A stretch of 64,000 nucleotides of DNA from SZUA-35 sp964351995 (GTDB taxonomy: Bacteria; Actinomycetota; Acidimicrobiia; Acidimicrobiales; SZUA-35): assembly GCA_964351995.1 (NCBI GenBank), contig CAYGQE010000001.1:62001-126000 (forward strand), in the 5' to 3' direction. Positions 8,567-17,250 of this stretch are shown one piece after another; position 1 is the stretch's first letter; each line of letters starts with the position of its first letter. A program made the translations under genes and the position numbers. Below the pieces are notes generated by a model, which had not been told where the DNA came from, did not search any database, and saw only the letters and a list, made by a program, of their open reading frames with translations.

Positions 8567-9487
8567 TCAGAACTCGACGCCGTTCACCGTGTTTGGCGGC
8601 GTCGTTCCCTCGAGCCCGATCAACACCTGCTCGAGCGCTTGGGTCAGCATGCGTTCACGACCCGCAACCGTCGACGACGCAATGTGCGGGGTCACGACCA
8701 CCTGCTCCATGCTCAACAGCGGGTGATCCGCAGCCAGCGGCTCGGGGTCGGTGACATCGAGTCCTGCCGCGGCGACGTGTCCGCTTTCCAGTGCAGCGAT
8801 CAGCGCGGCGTGATCGACCAGACCGCCGCGGGCACAGTTGACAAACAAGACGCCCGGCTTGCAGGCGGCGAATACGTCGGCGTTGAAGAGGCCAGCGGTG
8901 TCGTCGGTCAGCGGGGCGTGGAGCGAAAGCACATCACTTCGAGACAGCAGCTCATCAAACTCGACCAACTCCGCGCCCTCGGCCTGCGCCACGAACGGAT
9001 CGTGAGCGATCACGCGCATGCCAATCGCAGAGGCAATCCAAGCAACTCGCTGAGCAATGCGGCCGAAGCCCAAGAGGCCCAAGGTCAGACCGTCGAGCTC
9101 TTGTGCTGTGCTCTGCAAGGCGTAGCCACCCTCTTGCAAGCGCAAGCGACGCTGGTGTGCATGCAACGTCTTGGCCACGGAGAACAACAGCGCAATGGCA
9201 TGTTCCGCGGTCGACACCGTTGGCCCATCGGGAGTGTTGGTGACCGCGATGCCGCGGCGCTTCGCTTCGTCCAGATCGACGGCATCGACGCCGATGCCGG
9301 TTCGAGCAAGCACGCTCAGGTCAGGAACACGGTCCATCGCCTCTGCTGCCCAGCGGGCTCCCCCGACAACCACCGCCGTGGCTTCCGCCATCCGTTCATC
9401 GTCGGGGCCGATCACCTCGTGCGTTTCGCGAGCCCGACCAACGATCGGCAACTCGGGGAAGGGGCGGTCGATCCAGATCACAGCCAT
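8567..9487 (-). CDS. D-isomer-specific 2-hydroxyacid dehydrogenase
   Basis: NAD-dependent oxidoreductase of 306 residues. Rossmann motif LGLLGFGRIAQRVA in the centre, and the catalytic Arg (NCARGGLVD), Glu (TDPEPLA) and His (VTPHIAS) are all present. It converges on the PhyH gene with 25 bp between the stops, so it is a separate transcript although it may serve the same pathway. Phosphoglycerate, glyoxylate or hydroxypyruvate reductase activity cannot be told apart from sequence. An in-frame GTG one codon upstream (9490) is an alternative start. Confidence 0.9.
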   Translation of the reverse strand: MAVIWIDRPFPELPIVGRARETHEVIGPDDERMAEATAVVVGGARWAAEAMDRVPDLSVLARTGIGVDAVDLDEAKRRGIAVTNTPDGPTVSTAEHAIALLFSVAKTLHAHQRRLRLQEGGYALQSTAQELDGLTLGLLGFGRIAQRVAWIASAIGMRVIAHDPFVAQAEGAELVEFDELLSRSDVLSLHAPLTDDTAGLFNADVFAACKPGVLFVNCARGGLVDHAALIAALESGHVAAAGLDVTDPEPLAADHPLLSMEQVVVTPHIASSTVAGRERMLTQALEQVLIGLEGTTPPNTVNGVEF

Positions 9488-9526
9488 CACGCCAATCTAG
9501 GCAGCGCGGACCGAACACGCCCAGGG

Positions 9527-10055
9527 TCAAGAACCGGCGACCCGGCGCAGTGTTGCCCAAGCTCGGCGCAACGCACCCTCCGGAACGGCCGAGAGCGAAT
9601 ACACCTTGGCGTCACCGATCACGTTCACGACGTTGATGCGAATCAACGGGGCGCCGGCCACGGGCGGCACCAGGGCTTCCTTGCGATCGCCGATCACCAC
9701 CGTGACCGAGCACCGGACGCGAACGCCGTCGGGCACGATCACCTTCACGTCGCCGATCAATGAACGCACGGTGATGTCCAGACCATCAGGTCCAATCGAG
9801 CCGACGACACGTCGATCACCGCGTCGCCCAGGACCGAAATGGCCTCGAGTTCCGCTCCAACAGCAATCCAACGAGTGCCGCATCGATCTCGGCCTGTGAC
9901 GTTGCCGCGTAGACCTTCTCGAACAGATCGTCGACGTCTTCGAACCGGACCATGTCCTCGGCCAGCGCCAATTGGATCCGATCCACTCCGGCCTGCTGTG
10001 CCATCGGGTGAAGTGGCTGGCCTCCGGACTCACTGGGTACGACGTCGTCGGTCAT
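9527..10055 (-). pseudogene. DUF1707 / LiaF-type C-terminal domain protein, broken by two frameshifts
   Basis: Three reading-frame pieces make one recognisable protein. Frame one from the ATG at 10055 (MTDDVVPSESGGQPLHP...) encodes a DUF1707-type helical domain ending near LLLERNS. A second frame then reads EAISVLGDAVIDVSSARLD. A third reads GLDITVRSLIGDVKVIVPDG to the stop at 9527. The repeated V-L/I-G-D strands are those of the cell-wall-stress LiaF/YvqF C-terminal domain. Each junction (near 9845 and near 9783) is explained by one missing base. Either the gene decayed, or the assembly has two indel errors here. Nearest intact neighbour is the histidine phosphatase. Confidence 0.7.
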
Positions 10056-10097
10056 CGATTCACCGTAGTAGCACGGGCGCCAACGCTCGCAGCGGTC

Positions 10098-10826
10098 TCA
10101 GTGCGAGAGCAGGCCCTCGGCGGCGAGGTAGCTCTCTTCGTTGAGCGTCTCGATTACTCGACGACCCTGGCCGAACAGCACGCGGTGCGACGAGGCGTGG
10201 AACGGTCGGAAAAACATGTCGACGTCGAGGCCGAGCAGGTTGGCGAGATAGGCGTTGATCACTCCGCCGTGGCAGGCGACAACAACGGTTTCGCCCGGGT
10301 GCGGCACGATGGTCGACTCGACCGCCCAACCGACGCGGCGGCGGAAGTCAGCCGAACGCTCGGTGTAGGGGTAGGCATCCCACTTCTGGGTTTGGACGAA
10401 CCGCTCCCAAACGCCTTTCATCGCTCGCTCTCCGATGGTGTCGACGGCTCGCTGGTCCTGAGGCAACTCGCCGTACATGTGGATCTCCTGCAACGCATCG
10501 ATCACCGTGACCTCAAGATCGTGATGCTTGGCAATGGCCTTGCCGGTGTCATTCGCCCGGAGCAGTTGCGAGCTGTACACGGCGTCGATCTTCTTGTCGG
10601 CGAGGAAGCGGCCAACGCACTCGGCTTGGGCCCGGCCAAATTCTGACAGCGGCGGGTCGACCCAATCAGCGGACACCGACGTGGCCGGGTCTGGCCACTG
10701 CTGTTGCCCGTGACGCACCAGGATCAGCGTGCCGGTCTCGGGCTGGCCAGTCAGGAAGGCACGATCGATCGGCGACGGCGTCCGTTCGGCTGGCTTGGGG
10801 GTGTTGGGACGGTCGCTCGATGCCAT
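10098..10826 (-). CDS. Histidine phosphatase family protein
   Basis: Phosphoglycerate-mutase-like phosphatase, 242 residues. The catalytic LVRHGQQQW motif sits near residue 37 and the second histidine in VVVACHGGVINAY near 190; the acid residue is probably in LQEIHMYGE. The first 30 residues are polar and low in complexity. Substrate unknown. It precedes the broken DUF1707 gene on the same strand with a 42-bp gap. Confidence 0.87.
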   Translation of the reverse strand: MASSDRPNTPKPAERTPSPIDRAFLTGQPETGTLILVRHGQQQWPDPATSVSADWVDPPLSEFGRAQAECVGRFLADKKIDAVYSSQLLRANDTGKAIAKHHDLEVTVIDALQEIHMYGELPQDQRAVDTIGERAMKGVWERFVQTQKWDAYPYTERSADFRRRVGWAVESTIVPHPGETVVVACHGGVINAYLANLLGLDVDMFFRPFHASSHRVLFGQGRRVIETLNEESYLAAEGLLSH

Positions 10827-10892
10827 TTGGCAAGCATGCCGGTGGTTCCACCGCTTCGGCCAGTTGAACTGGCCGCATCACCCCCGCCGGGA

Positions 10893-12206
10893 TCAGTTGT
10901 TGGGGTCGAACAGTTGGCTGATCGCATCGTCCAACTGGATCGAGCCGCGTAGATCTTCCCACGCATCGATCTCGGCTTGAGTCGGCATGCGCTCGTCGAA
11001 CAATGCGGTCAGGGCGACGATCTCGCTGCGGTACTCGGTTCTGTCACGAAGCTCAGGGCTGTCGGTGAAGAAGGCCACGATGCTGGCACGATCGATCTCA
11101 GGATCGTTCTCGAGCCGGTCACGCCAGTACTCCTCGCCAGCGGCATCGGGTTGACGACCGAGCACCTCGGCGTACAACAGATCGAGGAACTCGTCGAGCG
11201 TGGTGTCACCGAATGCCTTTTGCCCTTCTTCAGAGTCTTCGGCAAAGAAGCGGGATGCTTGCCGGATGCCCCAACCATCACTCAGTCGGCCGTGCCAGAA
11301 CCGGTAGCCGTCGTAGTCGGGCAGACGACTGAAGTAGGCCACGTAGAGACGGTCGATGTCGGCGCTCTGCGAGCTGTTGTCGACAAAGGGTGCAACGGCG
11401 GCGGCAAAGCCCGCCGTTTCGAGGGTGGCTCGCAGGTCGAGTACCTCGGCTGAGGTGATCTGGCGACCGGCGAGTGTGAGATAGAGGTCGGTGCCGAACT
11501 CGGTGAACTCGTCGTACGGGCCGAGCAGCGAGGCATCAACCACCGCACCCTGCGGGTTGGCTTCGGCAAACATGAAGGCAGCGTCGACACTTGCGGTCGG
11601 GTTGATGTTGATGCCATCGGGGTTCACGATCTCAAAATGCAGGTGCGGACAGTTGCACGCTTCGGCGTTGCCCGAGTCACCCATGAAGGCCACGATCTCG
11701 CCGGCGCTCACTCGCAGGCCTTCCCAGGTGTCGTTCTCCCATGCTTCGGCGATGCGAGCGCTGAACGCGTGCTCGATCGGGTTGGCGCCGTCGTCGGTAC
11801 CGGGCGAGTCGTTGTTGATGTGGATGTAGTGATATTCCCAACCGTCGTCATCGGTGATCACGAGGTTGTTGCCACGGGCGGCATCGAGACGCATCCACGA
11901 GATCTCGCCGTCGCGTGCGGCGAGCAACGGGACGAGCCTCGGGCCCATCATGTCGACACCCTCATGGGTTCGAGTTCCGCCACCTCGAGGAGCGCCGTAG
12001 GTGTCTGACCAGTACACCCCACCATCGCCGTAACCGCCGTACACGGTCTCGACCGGCACGGGCAGCGTGATGTCTCGGATCTCTTGGGCTCCTGCCGGAA
12101 GGGCGAAGGAGAGCGAAAACAACGCAGCGAGGGCAATCAGCCAGCGGAACACACGATCCTCAGAGGAAAGCTCGCGGGGTGAAGGTCGGAGAGAACCAGA
12201 TTGCAC
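10893..12206 (-). CDS. Secreted M23 (LytM-type) peptidase with DUF4214 repeat region
   Basis: Predicted cell-wall endopeptidase. An N-terminal signal peptide (VFRWLIALAALFSLSFALPAGAQ) is followed by an M23 domain with zinc ligands in THEGVDMMG and CNCPHLHFEIV. The C-terminal half has DUF4214-like segments (VAYFSRLPDYDGYRFWHGRL and LYAEVLGRQPDAAGEEYWRD) found in secreted and surface proteins. GTG start at 12206 after AAAGGTG; a GTG just before the signal peptide (VFRW) is an alternative. Single-gene unit. Confidence 0.85.
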   Translation of the reverse strand: MQSGSLRPSPRELSSEDRVFRWLIALAALFSLSFALPAGAQEIRDITLPVPVETVYGGYGDGGVYWSDTYGAPRGGGTRTHEGVDMMGPRLVPLLAARDGEISWMRLDAARGNNLVITDDDGWEYHYIHINNDSPGTDDGANPIEHAFSARIAEAWENDTWEGLRVSAGEIVAFMGDSGNAEACNCPHLHFEIVNPDGININPTASVDAAFMFAEANPQGAVVDASLLGPYDEFTEFGTDLYLTLAGRQITSAEVLDLRATLETAGFAAAVAPFVDNSSQSADIDRLYVAYFSRLPDYDGYRFWHGRLSDGWGIRQASRFFAEDSEEGQKAFGDTTLDEFLDLLYAEVLGRQPDAAGEEYWRDRLENDPEIDRASIVAFFTDSPELRDRTEYRSEIVALTALFDERMPTQAEIDAWEDLRGSIQLDDAISQLFDPNN

Positions 12207-12535
12207 AGGGGCACCTTTGGAGGTTGACGTGGGCTCGCGGTCGGAGCCATCGGCAGAACCACTTTCATCGGCTGCGCAGCGCCCTCTGCAACAGCTTCCG
12301 ACAAGCGGTTGTCACAATAACGACATCAAACCGTCAAACTCAACTGAGTCGTTCGACCCAATCTTTGGATCGGTGACCCGAGTGATGGTGCCCAGAAGAC
12401 CTCGCTGGCCTGTTCCCACCTCGCTCATCCCGAAAGCCAGCCATCACCAACGATCGGCTCTTGACCCGACAAGGGGAACACTTCCGAACTGAGAACTCCC
12501 GCTGTTGGCGCAACCGGCGTGGGAGGATGAGGGGA
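12207..12535. other. Divergent intergenic region, no gene seen
   Basis: 329 bp between the M23 peptidase and the K+ channel, which are transcribed away from each other. It must hold both promoters. I saw no confident riboswitch, operator or small ORF; the GC-rich half near the peptidase has short complementary segments but no fold I can name. Confidence 0.5.
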
Positions 12536-13582
12536 ATGCAGCTGACGCCGCGTCGCTTCCGGCGGCGAGCCATGTGGAAACGCAACGATGCCGTCGAACC
12601 GTGGCGTCGTTTTCGTACCGCCATGATCGCGGTCGGGTTCGTCGTTGCCTATGGCTTCGTCGGCTTCGTGATGCTTGGTCTCCCTTGGTTCGATGCGCTG
12701 TACCAAACGGTCATCAGCATCACCACGGTCGGCTACTCCGAGATCGGCGCCACCGTCGAGAACTCCACTCGCTACCGGGCGTTCACCCTGTCGTTGGTCG
12801 TTGTCGGTGTTGGCGCCGTCCTCTACACCATCGGTGCAATGGCAGACAGCTTGATCGAAGGAAGTCTGAATGAAGAACTACGGAGGCGTCGCATGCTGAA
12901 GGCCATCAACGAACTTCGAGGACACACGATCATCGCTGGCTGGGGGCAGGTCGGCCACGCCGTTGCCGAATTCGTCAACCGAGCCGGCGGCGAGGTCGTG
13001 GTGATCGACCGCGATCCCGTGCACGAAGAGTCAGACCACCCCATCGTCGTTGCCGAGGCCACCGACGATGACGTGCTTCGCTCGGCTGGCATCGAACACG
13101 CCAAGACCCTCGTCATCGCACTCGATCACGACGCCGACAACCTCTTCGTCTGCCTTTCGGCGCGAGCCCTCCGACCGGACCTCTTCATCGTTGCTCGGAC
13201 ATCTGACAAGAAGAACGAGGCAAAGTTCGCCCAGGCGGGCGCCAATCGAGTGATCAACCCGCACGAGATCGGCGGCTCTCGCATGGCTGCGTTGGCGCTT
13301 CGCCCGTTCGTGGCTGAGTTCCTCGACGAAGTCCTCTACGACGACCAACACGATGTTGCCGTCGAAGAGATCATCATCAAGCCAGGATCACCCATGATCG
13401 GCAAGACCTTGATGGATCTTCGTACCGAAGATGGCCGGCGATCCCTGATCATCGCGATTCGGGGACCTCAGGGCCGATATCACACCAACCCAGCGCCCGA
13501 CACCACGCTCGCCGAAGACTCGGTGATCATCTCGCTCGGTTCCGCCGCAGAGCTCCACCACCTGCGCATCACCTGCGGCTAG
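12536..13582 (+). CDS. Potassium channel with C-terminal RCK (TrkA-N/TrkA-C) domains
   Basis: MthK-like two-helix K+ channel. Two hydrophobic helices (about residues 30-50 and 85-110) flank a pore loop ending in the filter SITTVGYSE. The RCK domain begins HTIIAGWGQVGHAVAEFV (GxGxxG nucleotide motif), and a TrkA-C-like domain (IIIKPGSPMIGKTLMDL) follows. Filter ends in Ser-Glu instead of the canonical Gly-Asp, a change seen in some related bacterial channels. ATG 12536 chosen for the purine-rich GAGGATGAGGGGA ahead of it; ATG 12527 also possible. Confidence 0.88.
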   Translation: MQLTPRRFRRRAMWKRNDAVEPWRRFRTAMIAVGFVVAYGFVGFVMLGLPWFDALYQTVISITTVGYSEIGATVENSTRYRAFTLSLVVVGVGAVLYTIGAMADSLIEGSLNEELRRRRMLKAINELRGHTIIAGWGQVGHAVAEFVNRAGGEVVVIDRDPVHEESDHPIVVAEATDDDVLRSAGIEHAKTLVIALDHDADNLFVCLSARALRPDLFIVARTSDKKNEAKFAQAGANRVINPHEIGGSRMAALALRPFVAEFLDEVLYDDQHDVAVEEIIIKPGSPMIGKTLMDLRTEDGRRSLIIAIRGPQGRYHTNPAPDTTLAEDSVIISLGSAAELHHLRITCG

Positions 13583-13686
13583 CACGTCTCAATACGGGTA
13601 GTGGGGACCTCACCACTTGGCGCTAGTCTTGCGTGTTCGGCTGGCGCGCCCGTCAGCTGAAGTTCGTTTCACGAAGAAGGTCCGCC

Positions 13687-13923
13687 ATGTCCATGGTCTG
13701 CGAAGTAACTGGCCGCAAGCCCAGCTTCGGCAACAGCGTGTCGCACTCCCACCGCGTCACCAAACGTCGTTGGAATCCAAATATCCAGCGTCAGCGCTTC
13801 TGGCTCCCCAGCGAGAACCGCTGGGTGACCCTCAATGTCAGCGCTAAGGGCATCAAGACGATCAACAAAAAAGGCATCGAGACAATCGTTGCCGACATCC
13901 GACGCTCCGGAGGCAAGGTCTAA
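13687..13923 (+). CDS. rpmB: 50S ribosomal protein L28
   Basis: 78 residues, MSMVCEVTGRKPSFGNSVSH then TKRRWNPNIQRQRF, typical L28. Only one cysteine is present near the N-terminus where zinc-binding forms have a CxxC pair, so this is the zinc-independent (C-minus) form. Stop overlaps the L33 start (TAATG at 13921-13925), giving a two-gene unit. ATG 13693 is an alternative start. Confidence 0.95.
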   Translation: MSMVCEVTGRKPSFGNSVSHSHRVTKRRWNPNIQRQRFWLPSENRWVTLNVSAKGIKTINKKGIETIVADIRRSGGKV

Positions 13924-14090
13924 TGGCCAAGGCAGGCGAAAAGCGCCCGATCATCAAGCTTCGCTCTACCGCGGGCACCGGCTTCATGTACACGACTCGC
14001 AAGAACAAGACGAACACTCGTGAGCGCATCGAGCTCAAGAAGTACGATCCCGTCGTTCGCAAGCACGTCATCTTCAAAGAAGAGCGCTGA
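13923..14090 (+). CDS. rpmG: 50S ribosomal protein L33, zinc-independent form
   Basis: 55 residues, MAKAGEKRPIIKLRSTAGTG, then FMYTTRKNKTNTRERIELKK and YDPVVRKHVIFKEER. No cysteines, so it lacks the zinc ribbon of C-plus L33. Shares one base with rpmB and is translationally coupled to it. I looked for a Zur-type palindrome upstream of rpmB and did not find one. Confidence 0.95.
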   Translation: MAKAGEKRPIIKLRSTAGTGFMYTTRKNKTNTRERIELKKYDPVVRKHVIFKEER

Positions 14091-14139
14091 GTTCAACACT
14101 CGCACCGGTCGTTGAGTACCCCTCGATGAACCTTCTCTG

Positions 14140-15255
14140 ATGAGCAACGTGATCCAACAGGCCGAGCACTCGCTCGGTCTGTTGTCGTTTTGGCAGACGA
14201 ACGACACCACCCTCTCCGAGGCGTGCAGTCTGCCGCCCTCCCCCATCTGCCGATTCGTCTACGAACAGACCAACAGCGGCACGCTCGCATCGGCGAGCGA
14301 CACCCTTGCAACCTCTGGTCTCCGAATCCTGCTGATCATCAGCATTGCATGGGCGGTTCGTCGTCTCGTCCGGCGTCACAGCTCCCGGGTGATCAATCTG
14401 ATCATCAGCAAGCAGGAAGTCGCCGACAAACAACTCGCCGAAAACGCTGATCCCAACCTCTCCGAAGAGCAGCGCATCGAGTTGGCGTTGCGCCGAGAAC
14501 GGTCCCGCCAACGGTCGAGCACACTCGGACAAGTTCTCGCATCGATCGTCAGCGTCCTGGTCCTGTTCGTGGCCGGCCTGATGATCCTGAGCGAAGTCGG
14601 CGTGAACCTCGCACCGATCATCGCCGGTGCCGGCATCGTCGGTATCGCCCTCGGCTTCGGCGCCCAGCAAGTGGTCAAGGACTTCCTGGCCGGCATCTTC
14701 ATCATCGTCGAAGACGAGTACGGCGTCGGCGACGTCGTCGACACCGGCCATGCAACCGGCGTGGTCGAACGCATGTCGCTGCGCGTCACACAGCTGCGCG
14801 ACGTCGACGGCACCGTCTGGTACGTGCCAAACGGCGAGATCCAACGAGTCGGAAACCTCAGCCAGCTCTGGGCCAGGGCCGTTCTCGACATCGATGTCGC
14901 CTACGACACCGATCTCGATCTCGCAGCTGAAACGCTGCTCCGTGTCGCCAACGACCTCTGGCGAGAGAAGCTTCCCGATCGTACGATCATCGCCGAGCCC
15001 GAATTCTGGGGCGTCGAACGTTTCGGCGCCGACGCTGTTTCATTGCGCCTCGTGGTCAAGACCGAGCCAACCGAGCAGTGGGCCACCGCTCGAGAGCTAC
15101 GCGGCCGAATCAAGCGCGAGTTCGACGCAGTCGGTATTGAGATTCCATTCCCCCAACGCACAGTCTGGAACCGCACCGTCCCCCAAGCAGAACCCACCGA
15201 TTCTGACCCCACCTCTGCATCCAACAGCGAAGCAGACACGAACGATTCGTCATGA
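14140..15255 (+). CDS. Small-conductance mechanosensitive channel (MscS family)
   Basis: 371-residue membrane channel that relieves turgor on osmotic downshock. An N-terminal hydrophobic segment (LRILLIISIAWAV) and a second (VLASIVSVLVLFVAGLMIL) precede the pore helix and beta domain AGAGIVGIALGFGAQQVVKD, with the usual FIIVEDEYGVGD and VPNGEI segments. The C-terminal 30 residues are acidic and disordered. Its stop overlaps the start of the acyltransferase (ATGA, 15252-15255), so the two are coupled. Confidence 0.92.
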   Translation: MSNVIQQAEHSLGLLSFWQTNDTTLSEACSLPPSPICRFVYEQTNSGTLASASDTLATSGLRILLIISIAWAVRRLVRRHSSRVINLIISKQEVADKQLAENADPNLSEEQRIELALRRERSRQRSSTLGQVLASIVSVLVLFVAGLMILSEVGVNLAPIIAGAGIVGIALGFGAQQVVKDFLAGIFIIVEDEYGVGDVVDTGHATGVVERMSLRVTQLRDVDGTVWYVPNGEIQRVGNLSQLWARAVLDIDVAYDTDLDLAAETLLRVANDLWREKLPDRTIIAEPEFWGVERFGADAVSLRLVVKTEPTEQWATARELRGRIKREFDAVGIEIPFPQRTVWNRTVPQAEPTDSDPTSASNSEADTNDSS

Positions 15256-16256
15256 CCTCGTTGAAACGTCGGATGATCTCCATTCCCCTCGTGATCCTCC
15301 TCCTTCCACTTTGTCTGCTCCTCACCCCGGTCTCGTTGCTGTACAGCCTCGTCTCAGACCTCCGCAGCGGACGCAAGGGACTCCCCACATTCCGGCTGTG
15401 GGTCTTCACGATCGTCTACATCCTCCACGAGTGGTTCGTGCTTCCGCTGTCCGCGCTGCTCTGGGTCCGAGGCGGGTTCGGGCGATCCCTGGACATCCCG
15501 CTTCATTCCCGAATTCAAGGTCGGTGGGCGGGCTCGCTGTTGCGGTGGGCTGGAAGGCTCCTCGACGTCAGCGTCGAGTGGCCTGATCCCGAGGCATTCC
15601 CCGACGGGAAGATCGTGGTGCTCAGCCGGCATGCCAGCATGATCGACGCCGTCCTTCCAGGGCATCTGTTCCCGAGTCTTCTCGGCCGTCCAGTCCACTA
15701 CGTCCTGAAACGCGAGCTCATGTGGCTGCCATCACTCGACATCTTCGGCCACCGTCTCGGCAATCACTTCGTCGACCGGGCAGGCGACACCGAACGAGAA
15801 GTCGCCGCCATCATCGACCTCATCGACAACGCCGAGCAGAACGCCGGCATCGTCATCTTCCCTGAGGGCACCTACGCCACCCCGCTCACCCGCGAGAAGG
15901 TCATCGCCTCGCTCGAGCGTCGTGGTGACACCGAACTCGTCGATTTCACCAACCAACTCGACTACCTGTTGCCGCCGAAGCCAGCGGGGGCGATCGCCCT
16001 GCTGCAGCGGGCAGAGAATGTTGTGATCTTTGGCCACATCGGGCTCGAAGGTGTTGCAGAATTCAAGGGTTTGCGCCACAACTTGCCCGCAACCCGCCCC
16101 ATCCTCACCAAGGCCTGGTCGTTCCACATCTCCGACCTTCCCGACCTCGACGACGCCCGCATCGAATGGCTTCGCGAACGATGGGTTGCCCTCGACGCAT
16201 GGGTTGGCGAACAACACGTGCTCCGAGGCAACGGTCCCCACCTCACCGGTTCATGA
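15252..16256 (+). CDS. 1-acyl-glycerol-3-phosphate acyltransferase family protein
   Basis: PlsC-type membrane acyltransferase, 334 residues. N-terminal hydrophobic helix (IPLVILLLPLCLLLTPVSLLYSL), then the HX4D motif in SRHASMID (about residue 126) and the acceptor motif IFPEGTYA (about 200). Length is near 335 instead of the usual 240-ish, with an extra N-terminal membrane part. Coupled to the mechanosensitive channel; both act at the membrane. Exact acyl acceptor unknown. Confidence 0.85.
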   Translation: MTSLKRRMISIPLVILLLPLCLLLTPVSLLYSLVSDLRSGRKGLPTFRLWVFTIVYILHEWFVLPLSALLWVRGGFGRSLDIPLHSRIQGRWAGSLLRWAGRLLDVSVEWPDPEAFPDGKIVVLSRHASMIDAVLPGHLFPSLLGRPVHYVLKRELMWLPSLDIFGHRLGNHFVDRAGDTEREVAAIIDLIDNAEQNAGIVIFPEGTYATPLTREKVIASLERRGDTELVDFTNQLDYLLPPKPAGAIALLQRAENVVIFGHIGLEGVAEFKGLRHNLPATRPILTKAWSFHISDLPDLDDARIEWLRERWVALDAWVGEQHVLRGNGPHLTGS

Positions 16257-16389
16257 CAAACCTGAGTGATGAGAAATGGATGTGTGGGCAAACCTCAAGA
16301 ACTGTGGGTATTGGTACGAAACTGTCCGTGGGCGACTCCGATTGCGGACCGTCCCCCGAGCAACCGAGAGAAACTGACAGGCTGGCAAC

Positions 16390-17169
16390 ATGAGCGCTGA
16401 CGAATCCCCCACCGATGACGCGAACGAGGGCCACGTGCTGGGGCCGGCCGAACACGCTCACCTGATCAGCGTCGAGCTCGCCAGATTGGCCAGCGTCAAG
16501 CCAGAACACCTCTCGGCTTCCCTTCCCCACATCGAGGGCTGGACCGTTCACAACGTCATCGGCCACACGGGGTGGATCTGCCGGTACGTCGACCTGTGCC
16601 TCGCTGCTGACCCTGGCACACCGCCAGCCCGAGCCGCTGTACCCGAGCCACCCGCCGGTGTTGACGTCTTCGCTTGGTTCAACGAAGCCCGCACGATCAT
16701 TGGTCAGCGCATCGATGCGGTCGATCCCACATCGATGCATCCGTCGTGGGCCGGACCATGGTCCGCCGCACAGTGGGCCCGTCGCCTCGCCAATGAAGCC
16801 TCCATGCACCGCTGGGACGCGTTCGCAGCCTTTGCAAGCCCTGAAGCCATTGATGCTCAGCTCGCTGCCGATGGGATCGAAGAGGTCCTTGAACTGTTTG
16901 CTCCGCAGCGTCTGTTGTTCGATGAACTCGACGCTGCCGGCAAGAGCATCCATCTCCATGCCACCGACATCGAGCGCGGCGAATGGACCATCAACTTCAC
17001 CGCAGACGGAATGACCTGGGAACGATCGCACGCCAAGGGCGACGTTGCAGCCCGTGGGCCGGTGTCAGACCTTCTCTTGTTGCTGTGGAGTCGCATCCCT
17101 CCGAGCCGTCTCCATCTGTTCGGCGATGCCACCCTGCTCGACCGATGGCAGGCAGCCGCCAAGTTCTGA
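16390..17169 (+). CDS. Maleylpyruvate isomerase family, mycothiol-dependent type
   Basis: DinB-like four-helix protein of 259 residues. The N-terminal domain has the metal-binding His pattern (WTVHNVIGHTGWICR, and NEASMHRWDAF) of the TIGR03083 family, and the C-terminal part has DLLLLLWSRIPPSRLHLFGD, a signature of the actinobacterial group. Members often use mycothiol, which fits an actinobacterium. True substrate unknown. Confidence 0.85.
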   Translation: MSADESPTDDANEGHVLGPAEHAHLISVELARLASVKPEHLSASLPHIEGWTVHNVIGHTGWICRYVDLCLAADPGTPPARAAVPEPPAGVDVFAWFNEARTIIGQRIDAVDPTSMHPSWAGPWSAAQWARRLANEASMHRWDAFAAFASPEAIDAQLAADGIEEVLELFAPQRLLFDELDAAGKSIHLHATDIERGEWTINFTADGMTWERSHAKGDVAARGPVSDLLLLLWSRIPPSRLHLFGDATLLDRWQAAAKF

Positions 17170-17200
17170 CTGCGGCGTTCTGGCTGCGACCCCGGCGCAA

Positions 17201-17230
17201 CTCGACCGCCGGCATCAGCCGACGGTTGAG
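17201..17230. terminator. Imperfect hairpin between convergent genes
   Basis: CTCGACCGCCGGC / GCCGACGGTTGAG pair over 13 positions with one mismatch and one G-U, closing a 4-base loop ATCA. It lies between the two convergent stops and is followed on the plus strand, after 15 bases, by TGTTTTG. Probably a bidirectional terminator. Confidence 0.5.
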
Positions 17231-17250
17231 TGGAAGTTGTCGCTGTTTTG

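Noticed and set aside
12207..12535. Possible cyclic-di-AMP riboswitch before the M23 peptidase gene
   Set aside because: The context is suggestive, but I could not match the conserved core sequences, so it is not called.
13583..13686. Possible Zur box before rpmB-rpmG
   Set aside because: Zinc-free ribosomal proteins are often Zur-controlled, but no AT-rich Zur-type palindrome is present.
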